Source: UBA7657 sp049652985
GTDB lineage: Bacteria; Pseudomonadota; Alphaproteobacteria; Micavibrionales; Micavibrionaceae
Length of the DNA: 64,000 bases
NCBI GenBank assembly: GCA_049652985.1
Contig: JBASFK010000002.1
Location: forward strand, 434,001-498,000
Direction: 5' to 3'
Below, piece by piece: positions 42,939 to 51,559 of this stretch. Numbering within the stretch: the stretch's first letter is position 1; each line of letters starts with the position of its first letter. Made by a program: the position numbers and the translations under genes. The notes beneath the pieces were generated by a model, which worked only from the letters and a program-made list of their open reading frames with translations, was not told the DNA's origin and made no database searches.

Positions 42939-43382
42939 TTATTTTAGACCCGAAGGTTCAGGCGCATCACATCTTTTGGCACCACCAGCTTTTCCGGCAG
43001 ATTGAACAACTTCCAAAATACCTTTGTCAGACATGGTAACGTAGTCAATGCCTTCTCTCCTGGTAACTTTTGCAAAGACATCAGTCTTGGTGCCACCATT
43101 GGCTTCTACAAATTTGTCAAACGCCTGTGCGGATTCAGTCGTTTTACGCCCGTCATTGGCGACATAACGGCCCTCGTTGTCACGGCAACCTGCTTCGTTT
43201 AGTGCCCTTTGCACTTTCGCAATGTATTTTGCAGTCTCCGGGTTAAAACCTTTTTGAATAGATGCTGCCGAATTATTTACGCCCTCTACAGTGTTACGCG
43301 CCATCTGGCCCGCCACCTCACAACCGGCGACGCTCGCTAGTAACGCCAAACCACCTACTGCAGAAAAAAACTCCTTACGCAT
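42939..43382 (-). CDS. Small lipoprotein of unknown function
   Basis: 147 residues with a lipoprotein signal (MRKEFFSAVGGLALLASVAGC) whose lipobox is VAGC, so Cys at about 21. The mature part is polar, with a repeated theme KYIAKVQRALNEAGCRDNEGRY that resembles a short peptidoglycan-binding-like helix pair, but the match is weak. TAGGAGAG precedes the start. Convergent with flbD; no operon partner. Confidence 0.7.
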   Translation of the reverse strand: MRKEFFSAVGGLALLASVAGCEVAGQMARNTVEGVNNSAASIQKGFNPETAKYIAKVQRALNEAGCRDNEGRYVANDGRKTTESAQAFDKFVEANGGTKTDVFAKVTRREGIDYVTMSDKGILEVVQSAGKAGGAKRCDAPEPSGLK

Positions 43383-43432
43383 ATAAACTCTCCTAAAAAA
43401 AATTATTTAAAATACAGAGACGGTTATATGAC

Positions 43433-43456
43433 AAAAAAAAGGGCCTCGCAAGGCCC
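43433..43456 (-). terminator. Terminator-like hairpin on the minus strand before flhA
   Basis: Read on the minus strand: GGGCCT-tgcg-AGGCCC followed by eight T, a compact and strong Rho-independent structure. No minus-strand gene ends here. On the plus strand the same bases can form AAAAGGnCC/GGCCTTTT. It may end an antisense transcript from flhA or act in the flhA leader. Confidence 0.55.
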
Positions 43457-43554
43457 GGCCTTTTATTATGGCTATTTGCATGTTGAGCAGAGGCCGGATA
43501 GAATAGTTTCCGGTCCTTTACCGCCTGTTTTTCTTACTGGATTCCTTATTTTCC

Positions 43555-45693
43555 ATGGCCGACGCACCCGGTGCCAGATTGCCCGCCACGACAACAACGC
43601 CCGCCTTTGGCGCGGGCGGCGGCATGAGCATGTCTGCCTCGATGGCCCCGTTCTTCCGCTCGGACGTTTTGTTCGCGATGGCGATCGTCATGATCATCCT
43701 GTTCATGCTGATCCCGGTGCCGACATTCCTGCTGGATTTCGGTCTGTCGATTTCCGTCGCGTTCTCGGTGATGATCCTGATGACGGTGCTGTTCATCCAG
43801 CACCCGCTCGATTTCTCCACCTTCCCGACCGTGCTGCTCGTTGCCACGTCGCTGCGATTATCTCTGAACGTCGCTTCGGTCCGCCTCATTCTTGAAAACG
43901 GCCATGAAGGGCCGGACGCCGCCGGTCACGTCATCGAGGCGTTCGGCACATTCATTGTCGGCGGCGAATATGTGATCGGCACCATCGTTTTCGCCATCCT
44001 CGTGATCGTCAACTTCGTCGTTATTACGAAAGGCTCTGGCCGTATCGCGGAAGTCGCGGCGCGATTCACTTTGGACGCCATGCCCGGCAAGCAGATGGCC
44101 ATCGACGCCGACCTTTCGGCGGGCCTGATCACCGAAGATGAAGCCAAAATGCGCCGTAAAAAACTGGAGCAGGAAAGCACCTTCTACGGCGCGATGGATG
44201 GCGCGGCGAAATTCGTGCGGGGCGATGCCATCGCGGGCCTGCTGATCGTATTCGTCAATATCATCGGCGGCATCGTCATCGGCGTGGTTTCGCGCGACAT
44301 GTCCCTCGCCGACGCGGCGAAAAATTACACGCTGCTCACCATCGGCGACGGCCTGGTGACGCAAATTCCCGCGCTGATCGTTTCGGTTTCGTCGGGTCTT
44401 CTGGTTTCGAAAGCGGGCATCGAAGGCTCCGCCGATGCGGCGTTGTTCCACCAGTTCGGCAAATATCCGCGCGCGCTGGCGATGTCATCGGGCCTGATGG
44501 TGGCGCTCGGCCTTGTCCCGGCAATTCCGGCGGCGCCGTTCCTGACGCTTGGCGCTGTCCTCGGCGGCCTCGCCTACATGTCGTTCCAGCGCGAGAAAAT
44601 CGCCGAACAGAAAATTATCGAGGCGAAAACCATCAAGCCCTCAAGCATCAAACCGGCGGAGGAGCCGATCTCCAAGGCGCTCGCCATGGATACGATCCGC
44701 CTCGAATTGGGTTACGGCCTCCTCCCGCTCGTGCAAGGCGAAGGCGGCAACAAGCTCACCGACCAGATCAAGGGCCTGCGCCGCCAGTTGGCCGAGGATA
44801 TGGGCTATGTCCTTCCGGCCGTGCGCATCCAGGACAATCTCCAGCTCCCGGCCAGCACCTATACTGTGCGTATCAAGGAAATTGAATCCGGGCGCGGCGA
44901 AGTTCGCCCCGGCATGCTGATGTGCATGGATCCCGCGGGCTCGCCGATTTCCCTGCCCGGCGAGAGCACGACCGAGCCGACCTTTGGTTTACCGGCGATG
45001 TGGATCGACGAGAGATACCGCGAAGAAGCGCACTTCAAGGGCTACACTGTTGTCGATGCGCCGACCGTCATCACCACGCACCTGACGGAAATCATCAAAG
45101 ACAATATGCCTGACCTGCTGAATTACGCCGAGACGCAGAAGCTGCTCAACGAGCTTGGTCAGGAATATCAAAAGCTCGTCGCCGATGTCGTGCCCGGCCA
45201 GGTTTCAGTCGGCGGCCTGCAGCGCGTGTTGCAGCGCCTTCTCTCCGAGCGCGTGTCGGTGCGCGATATGCCCGCAATTCTTGAAGGCATCGCCGAGGCC
45301 GCCGCCTATACCAAGAACACCGCGCATATCACCGAGCATGTGCGCTCGCGCCTTGCGCGGCAGCTTTGCGATTCCGCGACCAACAATAACGGCGTCGTGC
45401 CGCTCGTCACCATGTCGCCGGAATGGGAGCAGGCCTTCGCGGAGTCACTGGTCGGCGCGGGCGAAGACAAGCAACTCGCCATGCCGCCGTCGCGCCTGCA
45501 GGAATTCATCGGCGCGATCCGCACGGCGTATGAGCGTTTCTCGATGGAGGGTGAAATTCCCGTGCTCCTCACCTCGCCCGCCATCCGCCCCTATGTGCGC
45601 AGCGTGATCGAGCGCTTTCGACCGCAAACCGTGGTGATGTCGCAGAACGAGATTCACCCGAAGGCGCGGATCAGGACGCTGGGGCAAATCTGA
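43555..45693 (+). CDS. flhA: Flagellar export gate protein FlhA
   Basis: Largest gate protein of the flagellar type III system. 712 residues. About eight membrane helices in the N-terminal half with the FHIPEP signature region (GSGRIAEVAARFTLDAMPGKQMAIDADLSAGLITEDEAKMRRKKLEQESTFYGAMDGAAKFVRGDAIAG) and a cytoplasmic C-terminal half. The N-terminus has about 25 extra residues before the first helix. It stands alone; fliR-fliQ and flhB are in the minus-strand operon near 10 kb. Confidence 0.97.
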   Translation: MADAPGARLPATTTTPAFGAGGGMSMSASMAPFFRSDVLFAMAIVMIILFMLIPVPTFLLDFGLSISVAFSVMILMTVLFIQHPLDFSTFPTVLLVATSLRLSLNVASVRLILENGHEGPDAAGHVIEAFGTFIVGGEYVIGTIVFAILVIVNFVVITKGSGRIAEVAARFTLDAMPGKQMAIDADLSAGLITEDEAKMRRKKLEQESTFYGAMDGAAKFVRGDAIAGLLIVFVNIIGGIVIGVVSRDMSLADAAKNYTLLTIGDGLVTQIPALIVSVSSGLLVSKAGIEGSADAALFHQFGKYPRALAMSSGLMVALGLVPAIPAAPFLTLGAVLGGLAYMSFQREKIAEQKIIEAKTIKPSSIKPAEEPISKALAMDTIRLELGYGLLPLVQGEGGNKLTDQIKGLRRQLAEDMGYVLPAVRIQDNLQLPASTYTVRIKEIESGRGEVRPGMLMCMDPAGSPISLPGESTTEPTFGLPAMWIDERYREEAHFKGYTVVDAPTVITTHLTEIIKDNMPDLLNYAETQKLLNELGQEYQKLVADVVPGQVSVGGLQRVLQRLLSERVSVRDMPAILEGIAEAAAYTKNTAHITEHVRSRLARQLCDSATNNNGVVPLVTMSPEWEQAFAESLVGAGEDKQLAMPPSRLQEFIGAIRTAYERFSMEGEIPVLLTSPAIRPYVRSVIERFRPQTVVMSQNEIHPKARIRTLGQI

Positions 45694-45765
45694 TTATTAT
45701 CCCTTTGTTCCCGCACAGGTTTAATAAAACCGGCTCTTTCTACCTATGACCTTCCCATAAAATAA

Positions 45766-45794
45766 TTGACATAGTTATCGCCACTGGGCTACCA
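45766..45794 (+). promoter_or_regulatory. Promoter of the first islet gene
   Basis: TTGACA (45766-45771), 17-nt spacer, CTACCA (45789-45794), preceded by TTCCCATAAAA. The second islet gene has the same arrangement (46514-46542: TTGACA-N17-CTATCA, also preceded by TTCCCATAAAA), which points to a duplicated promoter. Confidence 0.6.
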
Positions 45795-45829
45795 AAGCTG
45801 ATCAGGCGTTTCACTGCGGAGATAATAAA

Positions 45830-46459
45830 ATGAGCCTTACAAAAAGATTCGTTATAACGAACAGCAAAGCGACCGATGAGCTTAAAGACCCGGCGAAAAA
45901 CACGGCCCTGCCTTACATTGTTACACAGCGGAATTTGACGGGGGAGATGCGTGATCTTCTTAAGAAAAATAAATCCGGAGACTCTTTTGCCTGGCTGGTA
46001 AAACCCGGCGATTATGTCGCTGCGGGTACGCCGATAGCAATATACGAACTCAAGGCTCCGTCTGTCAGGTTGCTTAAAGTCCCAATTTCACTTTCGAGTT
46101 TGCTTACGCCCTGCATCCTTATGCCTCAGCCAGGCATCATCACTGCAATAACTGAAGTAGAAGATATCTTCAGTTCAGAAATTTTATTCTCCTTCACCCC
46201 CGTGGTTCCCACAGAAAAGGCAGGCAACTACAAAGGCGCCCCTCTTTCAATGGTTCAGGAAGTGCTTGGAGACAGGAGCCATCCCCGGCGCGTTTACGGG
46301 AATGTATTCCAGGCCATAAATGTTCTTAAAACGCGTGAAGACAAAACTGTAACCCCGAGTCAGGTAGACCGGTACATCGAGAGCAAGCATCGCGAGATGA
46401 TGCCAATCGTTGCGCCTGTCGTGCCTGCAAATACGGCCGGTTTATTGCCAGAGCCATAG
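45830..46459 (+). CDS. Unknown islet protein 1 with a possible barrel-sandwich segment
   Basis: 209 residues, no signal peptide. The stretch FAWLVKPGDYVAAGTPIAIYE followed by PQPGIITAITEVEDIF has the GxxVxxGxxIA...PxxGxI spacing of biotinyl/lipoyl-type barrel-sandwich domains, but no Lys-modification motif. The third islet protein has a similar stretch. GGAGATAATAAA precedes the ATG. I know no family for it. Part of an islet between flhA and flhF that is AT-richer than its surroundings. Confidence 0.7.
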   Translation: MSLTKRFVITNSKATDELKDPAKNTALPYIVTQRNLTGEMRDLLKKNKSGDSFAWLVKPGDYVAAGTPIAIYELKAPSVRLLKVPISLSSLLTPCILMPQPGIITAITEVEDIFSSEILFSFTPVVPTEKAGNYKGAPLSMVQEVLGDRSHPRRVYGNVFQAINVLKTREDKTVTPSQVDRYIESKHREMMPIVAPVVPANTAGLLPEP

Positions 46460-46513
46460 CAAATATTCGTAAGGGGAGCGGCTCAAGGCCTTTTCGTCCC
46501 TTTCCCATAAAAA

Positions 46514-46542
46514 TTGACATAACCATCTCTTATGCGCTATCA
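46514..46542 (+). promoter_or_regulatory. Promoter of the second islet gene
   Basis: TTGACA (46514-46519), 17-nt spacer, CTATCA (46537-46542), preceded by TTCCCATAAAA as at the first islet promoter. A possible upstream start codon at 46532 would lie inside it, which favours the later start at 46577. Confidence 0.6.
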
Positions 46543-46576
46543 GTACGCTGATAAGATTTACTGCGTGGAGGCAAAA

Positions 46577-46906
46577 ATGGAACAGGCATCCTCTAAATTT
46601 AAGACAATAGGCGGCAATGAAATAATTGTCGTCACATCAGCAGGAATAACAACTTACGAAGTTCAGCCTAAAAGCTTTCTCGAACTTCTTGAAAATTGCT
46701 CTTTTAAAGACAAATTTAATTATATCGTCAAAGATATTCTCCCCATTTCCCGCGAAACGACCATAGACCTTCATTTCTGCAACGTGTGGTGTAACGGTGC
46801 CTGCATTGTCCAAACGGGATACAGTACACTAAGCTACTACCCATATGGAGACGTGGAACTTTTTGCGAAAGAAGTTGAAAGAGTCAGAGACCGTGCGCCT
46901 GCATAA
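46577..46906 (+). CDS. Unknown islet protein 2
   Basis: About 109 residues from the ATG at 46577, which follows GTGGAGGCAAAA; the earlier ATG at 46532 lies in the promoter. No signal peptide or membrane segment. It contains a small cysteine cluster (CNVWCNGAC), which might bind a metal or form disulfides. No family recognised. Low in GC compared with the flagellar genes. The third islet gene follows after 33 nt with no promoter seen between them. Confidence 0.65.
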   Translation: MEQASSKFKTIGGNEIIVVTSAGITTYEVQPKSFLELLENCSFKDKFNYIVKDILPISRETTIDLHFCNVWCNGACIVQTGYSTLSYYPYGDVELFAKEVERVRDRAPA

Positions 46907-46939
46907 TGCTGTTTTAATTTACTGAGTGGAGATTGAGTG

Positions 46940-47656
46940 ATGGGAATTATTTTTACACCTTATATTGGTTTTGGTTTGGGGAGTTCTATCCGCCAACTTA
47001 CTTATGAGTTTAATAACGCGCGGATGCTTCATATCAAGGGCCCCCTTTCAAAAATCATTGAGACAATTCCTCTTGAAGGCGCGCACCCTGACGTGCAGCC
47101 AATCAAACCCCATGAATACGAAAATTTTGTAATTTGCATACCGGAAATCTCAAAAACATTAGACCGCGCTTTATATGCAATTCATCCAAAGCCAGTAGGA
47201 AGAGTTTATCCAGTTAAACCTGTAGGCGAACACGTGAAAAAAGGAGATGGAATAGCTGTCCATACTTCCTTCATCGTCTCTCCCGTAGAAGGAAAAATTG
47301 CCTATATGGGCTACCAAAATGATAATGGTTGTGACTGGCCACAAGGCGCTGACTGGCCCAGGTCTCGCGAATGGGCAGACCCTAAAGACCCGGTTGAAAT
47401 CAGCTTTACAACTAAATCAAAAATACAACCCTTAAAGGGAAGCTTTGTCGCTGCAAATTATATCGCGGATAGCTACCAACATGCCATTAATCTGATTGAG
47501 AAAAATGTATTTAATGATCCTCCAAAACGATTCCGGACTGCTATGCTACCTGACTGGCAAAATGAAGTCGCGCAAGCACTCATCATACTTAAGAACGCTA
47601 AAGCGAGAATTGAGCACTTATCTGATCCGACCACGAACCCTAACGTTGGAATGTAG
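46940..47656 (+). CDS. Unknown islet protein 3 with a possible barrel-sandwich segment
   Basis: About 238 residues from the ATG at 46940 (a GTG lies just before; GTGGAGA upstream). The segment VKPVGEHVKKGDGIAVHTSF...SPVEGKIAYMG repeats the VKPxG...V..G..IA...P..GxI spacing of islet protein 1. A Trp-rich loop (CDWPQGADWPRSREW) follows, then a helical tail. No family recognised. The most AT-rich gene of the window. With its two neighbours it forms a compact block inserted between flhA and flhF. Confidence 0.68.
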   Translation: MGIIFTPYIGFGLGSSIRQLTYEFNNARMLHIKGPLSKIIETIPLEGAHPDVQPIKPHEYENFVICIPEISKTLDRALYAIHPKPVGRVYPVKPVGEHVKKGDGIAVHTSFIVSPVEGKIAYMGYQNDNGCDWPQGADWPRSREWADPKDPVEISFTTKSKIQPLKGSFVAANYIADSYQHAINLIEKNVFNDPPKRFRTAMLPDWQNEVAQALIILKNAKARIEHLSDPTTNPNVGM

Positions 47657-47692
47657 GACGCTCACCTCCCTGTTATTATAATAAAATTGCGC

Positions 47693-47721
47693 TGGAAACG
47701 GGTTTCCGGAAAATCTATAAT
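47693..47721 (+). promoter_or_regulatory. Candidate sigma-70-type promoter of flhF-flhG
   Basis: TGGAAA (47693-47698), 17-nt spacer, TATAAT (47716-47721), 31 nt before the flhF ATG. Same -35/-10 pair as one fliF promoter. A GGAAAC...GTTTCC inverted repeat lies in the spacer region and could be a binding site. Confidence 0.45.
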
Positions 47722-47752
47722 CTAATCTGATTCGAGTAAGCAAGTTTCTCCC

Positions 47753-48784
47753 ATGCGGCTGAAATCCTTCTATGCCAAGACAATGACAGAGGCGATGCAG
47801 ATGATCCGTGATACGCTCGGTGAAGATGCTATCATAGTGGCGACCCGCGAGGAAAAAGGCGGCAAGGCCGTGCATGTTACCGCGGCCATCGACCCCCCCT
47901 CCTACGGCACACCCGCCTTCGAAATCAACAAGTCGGGCCCGGCCGAGGGCGAGGACTGGCTGCAATATGACGAGGAAGAAGAACAATCCCTCATCGCCGA
48001 GGAGCTGACGGAAGTCCTGCTCCGCCATTCCGTGCCCGAAGATGTCATGGACCAGATCCTGTCCTGCGCGACCGTGGTCGGGCTGGAGCAGCCCTCCATC
48101 GCCCTCATCGCCGCCATCGAACATTTGTTCAATTTCCGCCCGCTGCCGCACAAGGCGCATAAAAAGCCGATCATGATGCTGGGCCCGCCGGGTTCGGGCA
48201 AAACCTTGGCCGTCGCGAAGGCCGCCGCGCGGGGCGTGATGAATGGCCTCCGCGTCGGGGTGATTTCCACGGATACGGTCCGGGCCGGCGGGGTCGAGCA
48301 ACTCGCCGCCTTCACCAAGTTGCTCCGCATCGAGCTTAAAAAGGCCGGAAACCCGCAGGAGCTTTCCGAGATGCTGCGTGGCCTGCAGGGCTATGACCAG
48401 GTTTTCATCGATACGGCCGGGGTCAACCCGTTCGACCAGAATGACGTAAAATCCGCCGCCCGCTTTGTCGGTGCCGCCGAAATCGACAGTTATTTCGTCC
48501 TGCCCGCTGGGACGGACGCCGACGAATCCGGCGAAATGGCGCGGGTTTTTGGGGCCATTGGTGTGAACGGCCTGATCGCCACCCGCATTGATATCGCCCG
48601 CCGCCTGGGGGGCATTTTATCCGCCGCGCACCATGGCGGCATGGCCCTTGCAGATGCCAGCAACACGCCGAAGGTGGCTGATGGGCTCTTTGGCCTCGAC
48701 CCGCGCTCCCTGTCGGCCCTTTTGATGCCGGGTGCATACACGGAAGGCAAAAAAGAGTATAAGAAGACAGGAAGCAGGCAATGA
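47753..48784 (+). CDS. flhF: Flagellar positioning GTPase FlhF
   Basis: SRP-type GTPase that sets the site and number of flagella. 343 residues. N-terminal segment RLKSFYAKTMTEAMQMIRDTLGEDAIIVATREEKGG is typical. The NG domain has the P-loop GPPGSGKT (about 146), DTVRAGGVEQL, and DTAGVNPFD. The G4-type motif is reduced (TRIDIARRLGG rather than TKxD), which is known in some FlhF proteins. It overlaps flhG by 4 nt (ATGA). Polar flagellation is therefore likely. Confidence 0.9.
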   Translation: MRLKSFYAKTMTEAMQMIRDTLGEDAIIVATREEKGGKAVHVTAAIDPPSYGTPAFEINKSGPAEGEDWLQYDEEEEQSLIAEELTEVLLRHSVPEDVMDQILSCATVVGLEQPSIALIAAIEHLFNFRPLPHKAHKKPIMMLGPPGSGKTLAVAKAAARGVMNGLRVGVISTDTVRAGGVEQLAAFTKLLRIELKKAGNPQELSEMLRGLQGYDQVFIDTAGVNPFDQNDVKSAARFVGAAEIDSYFVLPAGTDADESGEMARVFGAIGVNGLIATRIDIARRLGGILSAAHHGGMALADASNTPKVADGLFGLDPRSLSALLMPGAYTEGKKEYKKTGSRQ

Positions 48785-49608
48785 CGACCGAAACACAGGA
48801 AATGCTCGACCCGCAGATCGGCGGCCCGTCCTTCAGACGCGGCAAGAACATTCTCGCGGTCGCCAGCGGTAAGGGCGGCGTCGGCAAGACCTGGTTTTCC
48901 ATCACGCTCGCCCATGCCATGGCGAAGATGGGCAAAAAAGTCCTGTTGTTCGATGGCGATTTAGGTTTGGCAAATGTGGACGTCCAGCTCGGCCTGATGC
49001 CGAAGCGCGACCTTAACGACGTTATCCGCGGCCGCCTTTCCATCGATAAAGTGATCCAGCCTTTTGAAGAAGGCGGGTTTGATATTATCGCCGGGCGTTC
49101 GGGCCAGGCTTCGCTCTCCGCCCTGCCCTCGCAGCGCCTGACGATGCTCCGCGACCAGTTGATCGATGTTTCCGAACAATACGACGTTGTGATTGCCGAC
49201 CTCGGCGCGGGCGTTGACCGCACGGTGCGCATGCTTTCCGCTTCGGCGACGCGCACGGTTTTGATCACCACGGATGAGCCGACCTCGCTCACCGATGCCT
49301 ACGCTTTCATCAAGCTCGGCAACGCGGCGGGCATGTCGAAAACCGTTTCTATCGTCGTCAACATGGCACCGAGCGCCTCCGAAGGCGAGAAAACCTACAA
49401 AACCCTGCTGAAAGCCTGCGAGAATTTCCTGCGCCTGACGCCGCCGATGGCCGGCATTATACGTGTCGACAGCAAGGTCAAGGATTGCATCCGCAGCCAG
49501 ACGCCAATCCTGATCCGCTCGCCCAATTCCGACGCCGCCGAAGATGTCGAACGGGTCGCCCGCGTGCTCTGGAAAACGCTTGAAGAGAGCCGCCGCGCCA
49601 CCGCTTAA
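48781..49608 (+). CDS. flhG: MinD-like ATPase FlhG (FleN)
   Basis: Partner of FlhF that limits flagellar number. 275 residues with a deviant Walker A (SGKGGVGKT, residues about 29-37), the MinD-type LLFDGDLGLANVDVQLGL, and DYDVVIADLGAG. The ParA/MinD fold is clear; the GLANVDVQLG wording is that of FlhG/FleN. It is coupled to flhF by an ATGA overlap. The C-terminal amphipathic helix is not obvious. Confidence 0.92.
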   Translation: MTTETQEMLDPQIGGPSFRRGKNILAVASGKGGVGKTWFSITLAHAMAKMGKKVLLFDGDLGLANVDVQLGLMPKRDLNDVIRGRLSIDKVIQPFEEGGFDIIAGRSGQASLSALPSQRLTMLRDQLIDVSEQYDVVIADLGAGVDRTVRMLSASATRTVLITTDEPTSLTDAYAFIKLGNAAGMSKTVSIVVNMAPSASEGEKTYKTLLKACENFLRLTPPMAGIIRVDSKVKDCIRSQTPILIRSPNSDAAEDVERVARVLWKTLEESRRATA

Positions 49609-49633
49609 CAGCGCCATTCTTCTCCTGTAAACT

Positions 49634-49648
49634 GGAGGTATGACCTCC
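49634..49648 (+). promoter_or_regulatory. Hairpin enclosing the ribosome site and start codon
   Basis: GGAGGT (49634-49639), ATG (49640-49642), ACCTCC (49643-49648). The perfect 6-bp pairing would hide both the Shine-Dalgarno sequence and the start codon. The spacing between GGAGGT and ATG is also too short for normal initiation. Either the start is regulated, or the true start differs. Confidence 0.45.
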
Positions 49649-51559
49649 GGCCCGACAAAAATTCCGCCCCAGCAGATCCCGGGCCAAGCACCGCCCGCGA
49701 AACCGCCGGGCGACCCGAACGTGTTGCTGGAAAAACTCCCGGCTGAACTCTCCGACGTTAAAAGAACCATCGAGATCAAGGGCCGCGTCATACGCGATCA
49801 CGGCGACGGGCGTCTCGATATCCGCACCGAACAGGGCGACGTGACGGTCAAGGCCGATCCGCGACCGCTGAATGTCAGGCAGGGCGACGAGGTCGAGATT
49901 CAGATTCCACCCGGTCGCCCACCGCAGAATGCAAGAGTAACGGCGGAGGCGCAAACGCCCGCGCCGCCGCGCACCACCCAGACGCCTGTCGATGTCGAGG
50001 TTCGCCCGCCGCCTGCGCAACCTGTGCAAAGGCCCGAAAGCCCGCCGCCCGCGGCGCTTTCCGAGGGGCAGGTCGTAAGACTTCAGCCGCTCACCCCCGA
50101 GGAGGCACAACAATATATTCCTGTGCCTATCGAAACGATTGCCGCGCTCGCGCCCGAGATCATCGCCGCGCAAACGGAAATCATCACGCAGGAAGCGCAG
50201 GAATTCATCGCGAACGAACTGGCCAAAATCACCGGGCAGGTTGCCCAGCCCGCACAGGCGACCGTTATTCCTGTCGCCACACCCGCCACCGCTGCGCCGC
50301 CGGTTACTGTTTCTTCTCCTGCGCAAACAATAACGACACAAGGCCAGCCTGCTACTGAAGTCCTGCTTGTTAAACCGCCGCTCGTTCCTGTTATTCCCGG
50401 CGATATTCCGTCCGCGCAGGCCGCAATACCGTCGCTACTTTCCACGCTTCCGCCAGCGCCCGCATTTCCCGTGCCGCAGGCGCCGATCACCTTTTCACCG
50501 GAGAATACATTTCCGCTGCAAACTCCCGCCGCACAGATTTTCCGCGCGCAGGTCGCCGTCATCAACGATGCGCCCTCGCCCGCTATCCTAACGCCGAAAA
50601 TTCCGCCTGCCCCTGTCATGACGCACGAGATACTGGCGCAAACCTTTGAAAAACCGCTTCTCCTGCAAAACCACAAGGCCGGGGAAATTCCCGGAATCGT
50701 TGCGGGTCTTACGCCGCAGAAACTTCCCGTCATCGCGCTGTTCAATCCGGCGACGAACAGTGAAATGTTTTTTATCATGCATGTCCCGGGCGGCAGCGTT
50801 CTGCCCGGCACTGAAATCGCGCTGCTGCCGCAGCAGCCTTTGCAAACTTCCATGCCCATCACGGCGACGGTGACGCTCGCGCCGATGCCGTCTTATTTTC
50901 TGACGCCGGAACCATGGCCCTTGATGGATGAAATTTATCAAACTCTCGCGCAAATCATGCCACGCGCGGCGCAGGCCATGAGCAATATGACGCCCTCGCC
51001 GCAGAACCCGGCCCAGCTTGGCCCGGCGGCGCTGTTTTTCATCGCGGCGGTGCGCGGCGGCGACCTCACGCAATGGCTGGGCGGAAACGGCGTTGATGCG
51101 CTGCGGCGCGGCGGCAAGGCCGGGCTTTTAGGGCGTCTCGGGCAGGAAGGCTCCGCGCTCAACCGCCTCGCATCCGAGCCGGTCGCGAATGACTGGCGCG
51201 CGATGTCGCTGCCGATGCTGTTCGACAACCAGATGCACAAGATCGCGCTCTATTACAAAAACGATTCCGAAAACCCGCAGAAAGATCAAAAGGGAAAACA
51301 GACGCGCTTTATTTTTGATCTTAGTTTAGACGCGCTCGGCAAGGTGCAGCTTGATGGATTATTCCGCGCGAAACGCCTCGACCTCATCGTCCGGACGCTC
51401 ACGCCCTTCAGCCTTCCGATGCAGCAGGACATGCGCCGCATTTATTCCGGCGCGCTCGGCGAAACTAGCATCACGGGTGAATTGTCCTTCCAGAACAGCC
51501 CCGCGCAATGGGTGACGATCACGCCTGAAGCCAAATCAAATCTCGGGATTTCGGCCTAG
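49640..51559 (+). CDS. Large Pro-rich protein with a FliK-like C-terminal domain
   Basis: 639 residues. The first 80 or so contain a small beta-rich segment (IEIKGRVIRDHGDGRLDIRTEQGDVTVKADPRPLNVRQGDEVEIQIP). The middle is a long Pro/Ala/Gln-rich linker (about 90-330). The C-terminal domain (about 440-639) includes FIFDLSLDALGKVQLDGLFRAKRLDLIVRT, reminiscent of FliK. It lies after flhF-flhG. A second hook-length or export-control factor is plausible but unproven. The ATG sits in a 3-nt loop between GGAGGT and ACCTCC. Confidence 0.7.
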   Translation: MTSGPTKIPPQQIPGQAPPAKPPGDPNVLLEKLPAELSDVKRTIEIKGRVIRDHGDGRLDIRTEQGDVTVKADPRPLNVRQGDEVEIQIPPGRPPQNARVTAEAQTPAPPRTTQTPVDVEVRPPPAQPVQRPESPPPAALSEGQVVRLQPLTPEEAQQYIPVPIETIAALAPEIIAAQTEIITQEAQEFIANELAKITGQVAQPAQATVIPVATPATAAPPVTVSSPAQTITTQGQPATEVLLVKPPLVPVIPGDIPSAQAAIPSLLSTLPPAPAFPVPQAPITFSPENTFPLQTPAAQIFRAQVAVINDAPSPAILTPKIPPAPVMTHEILAQTFEKPLLLQNHKAGEIPGIVAGLTPQKLPVIALFNPATNSEMFFIMHVPGGSVLPGTEIALLPQQPLQTSMPITATVTLAPMPSYFLTPEPWPLMDEIYQTLAQIMPRAAQAMSNMTPSPQNPAQLGPAALFFIAAVRGGDLTQWLGGNGVDALRRGGKAGLLGRLGQEGSALNRLASEPVANDWRAMSLPMLFDNQMHKIALYYKNDSENPQKDQKGKQTRFIFDLSLDALGKVQLDGLFRAKRLDLIVRTLTPFSLPMQQDMRRIYSGALGETSITGELSFQNSPAQWVTITPEAKSNLGISA

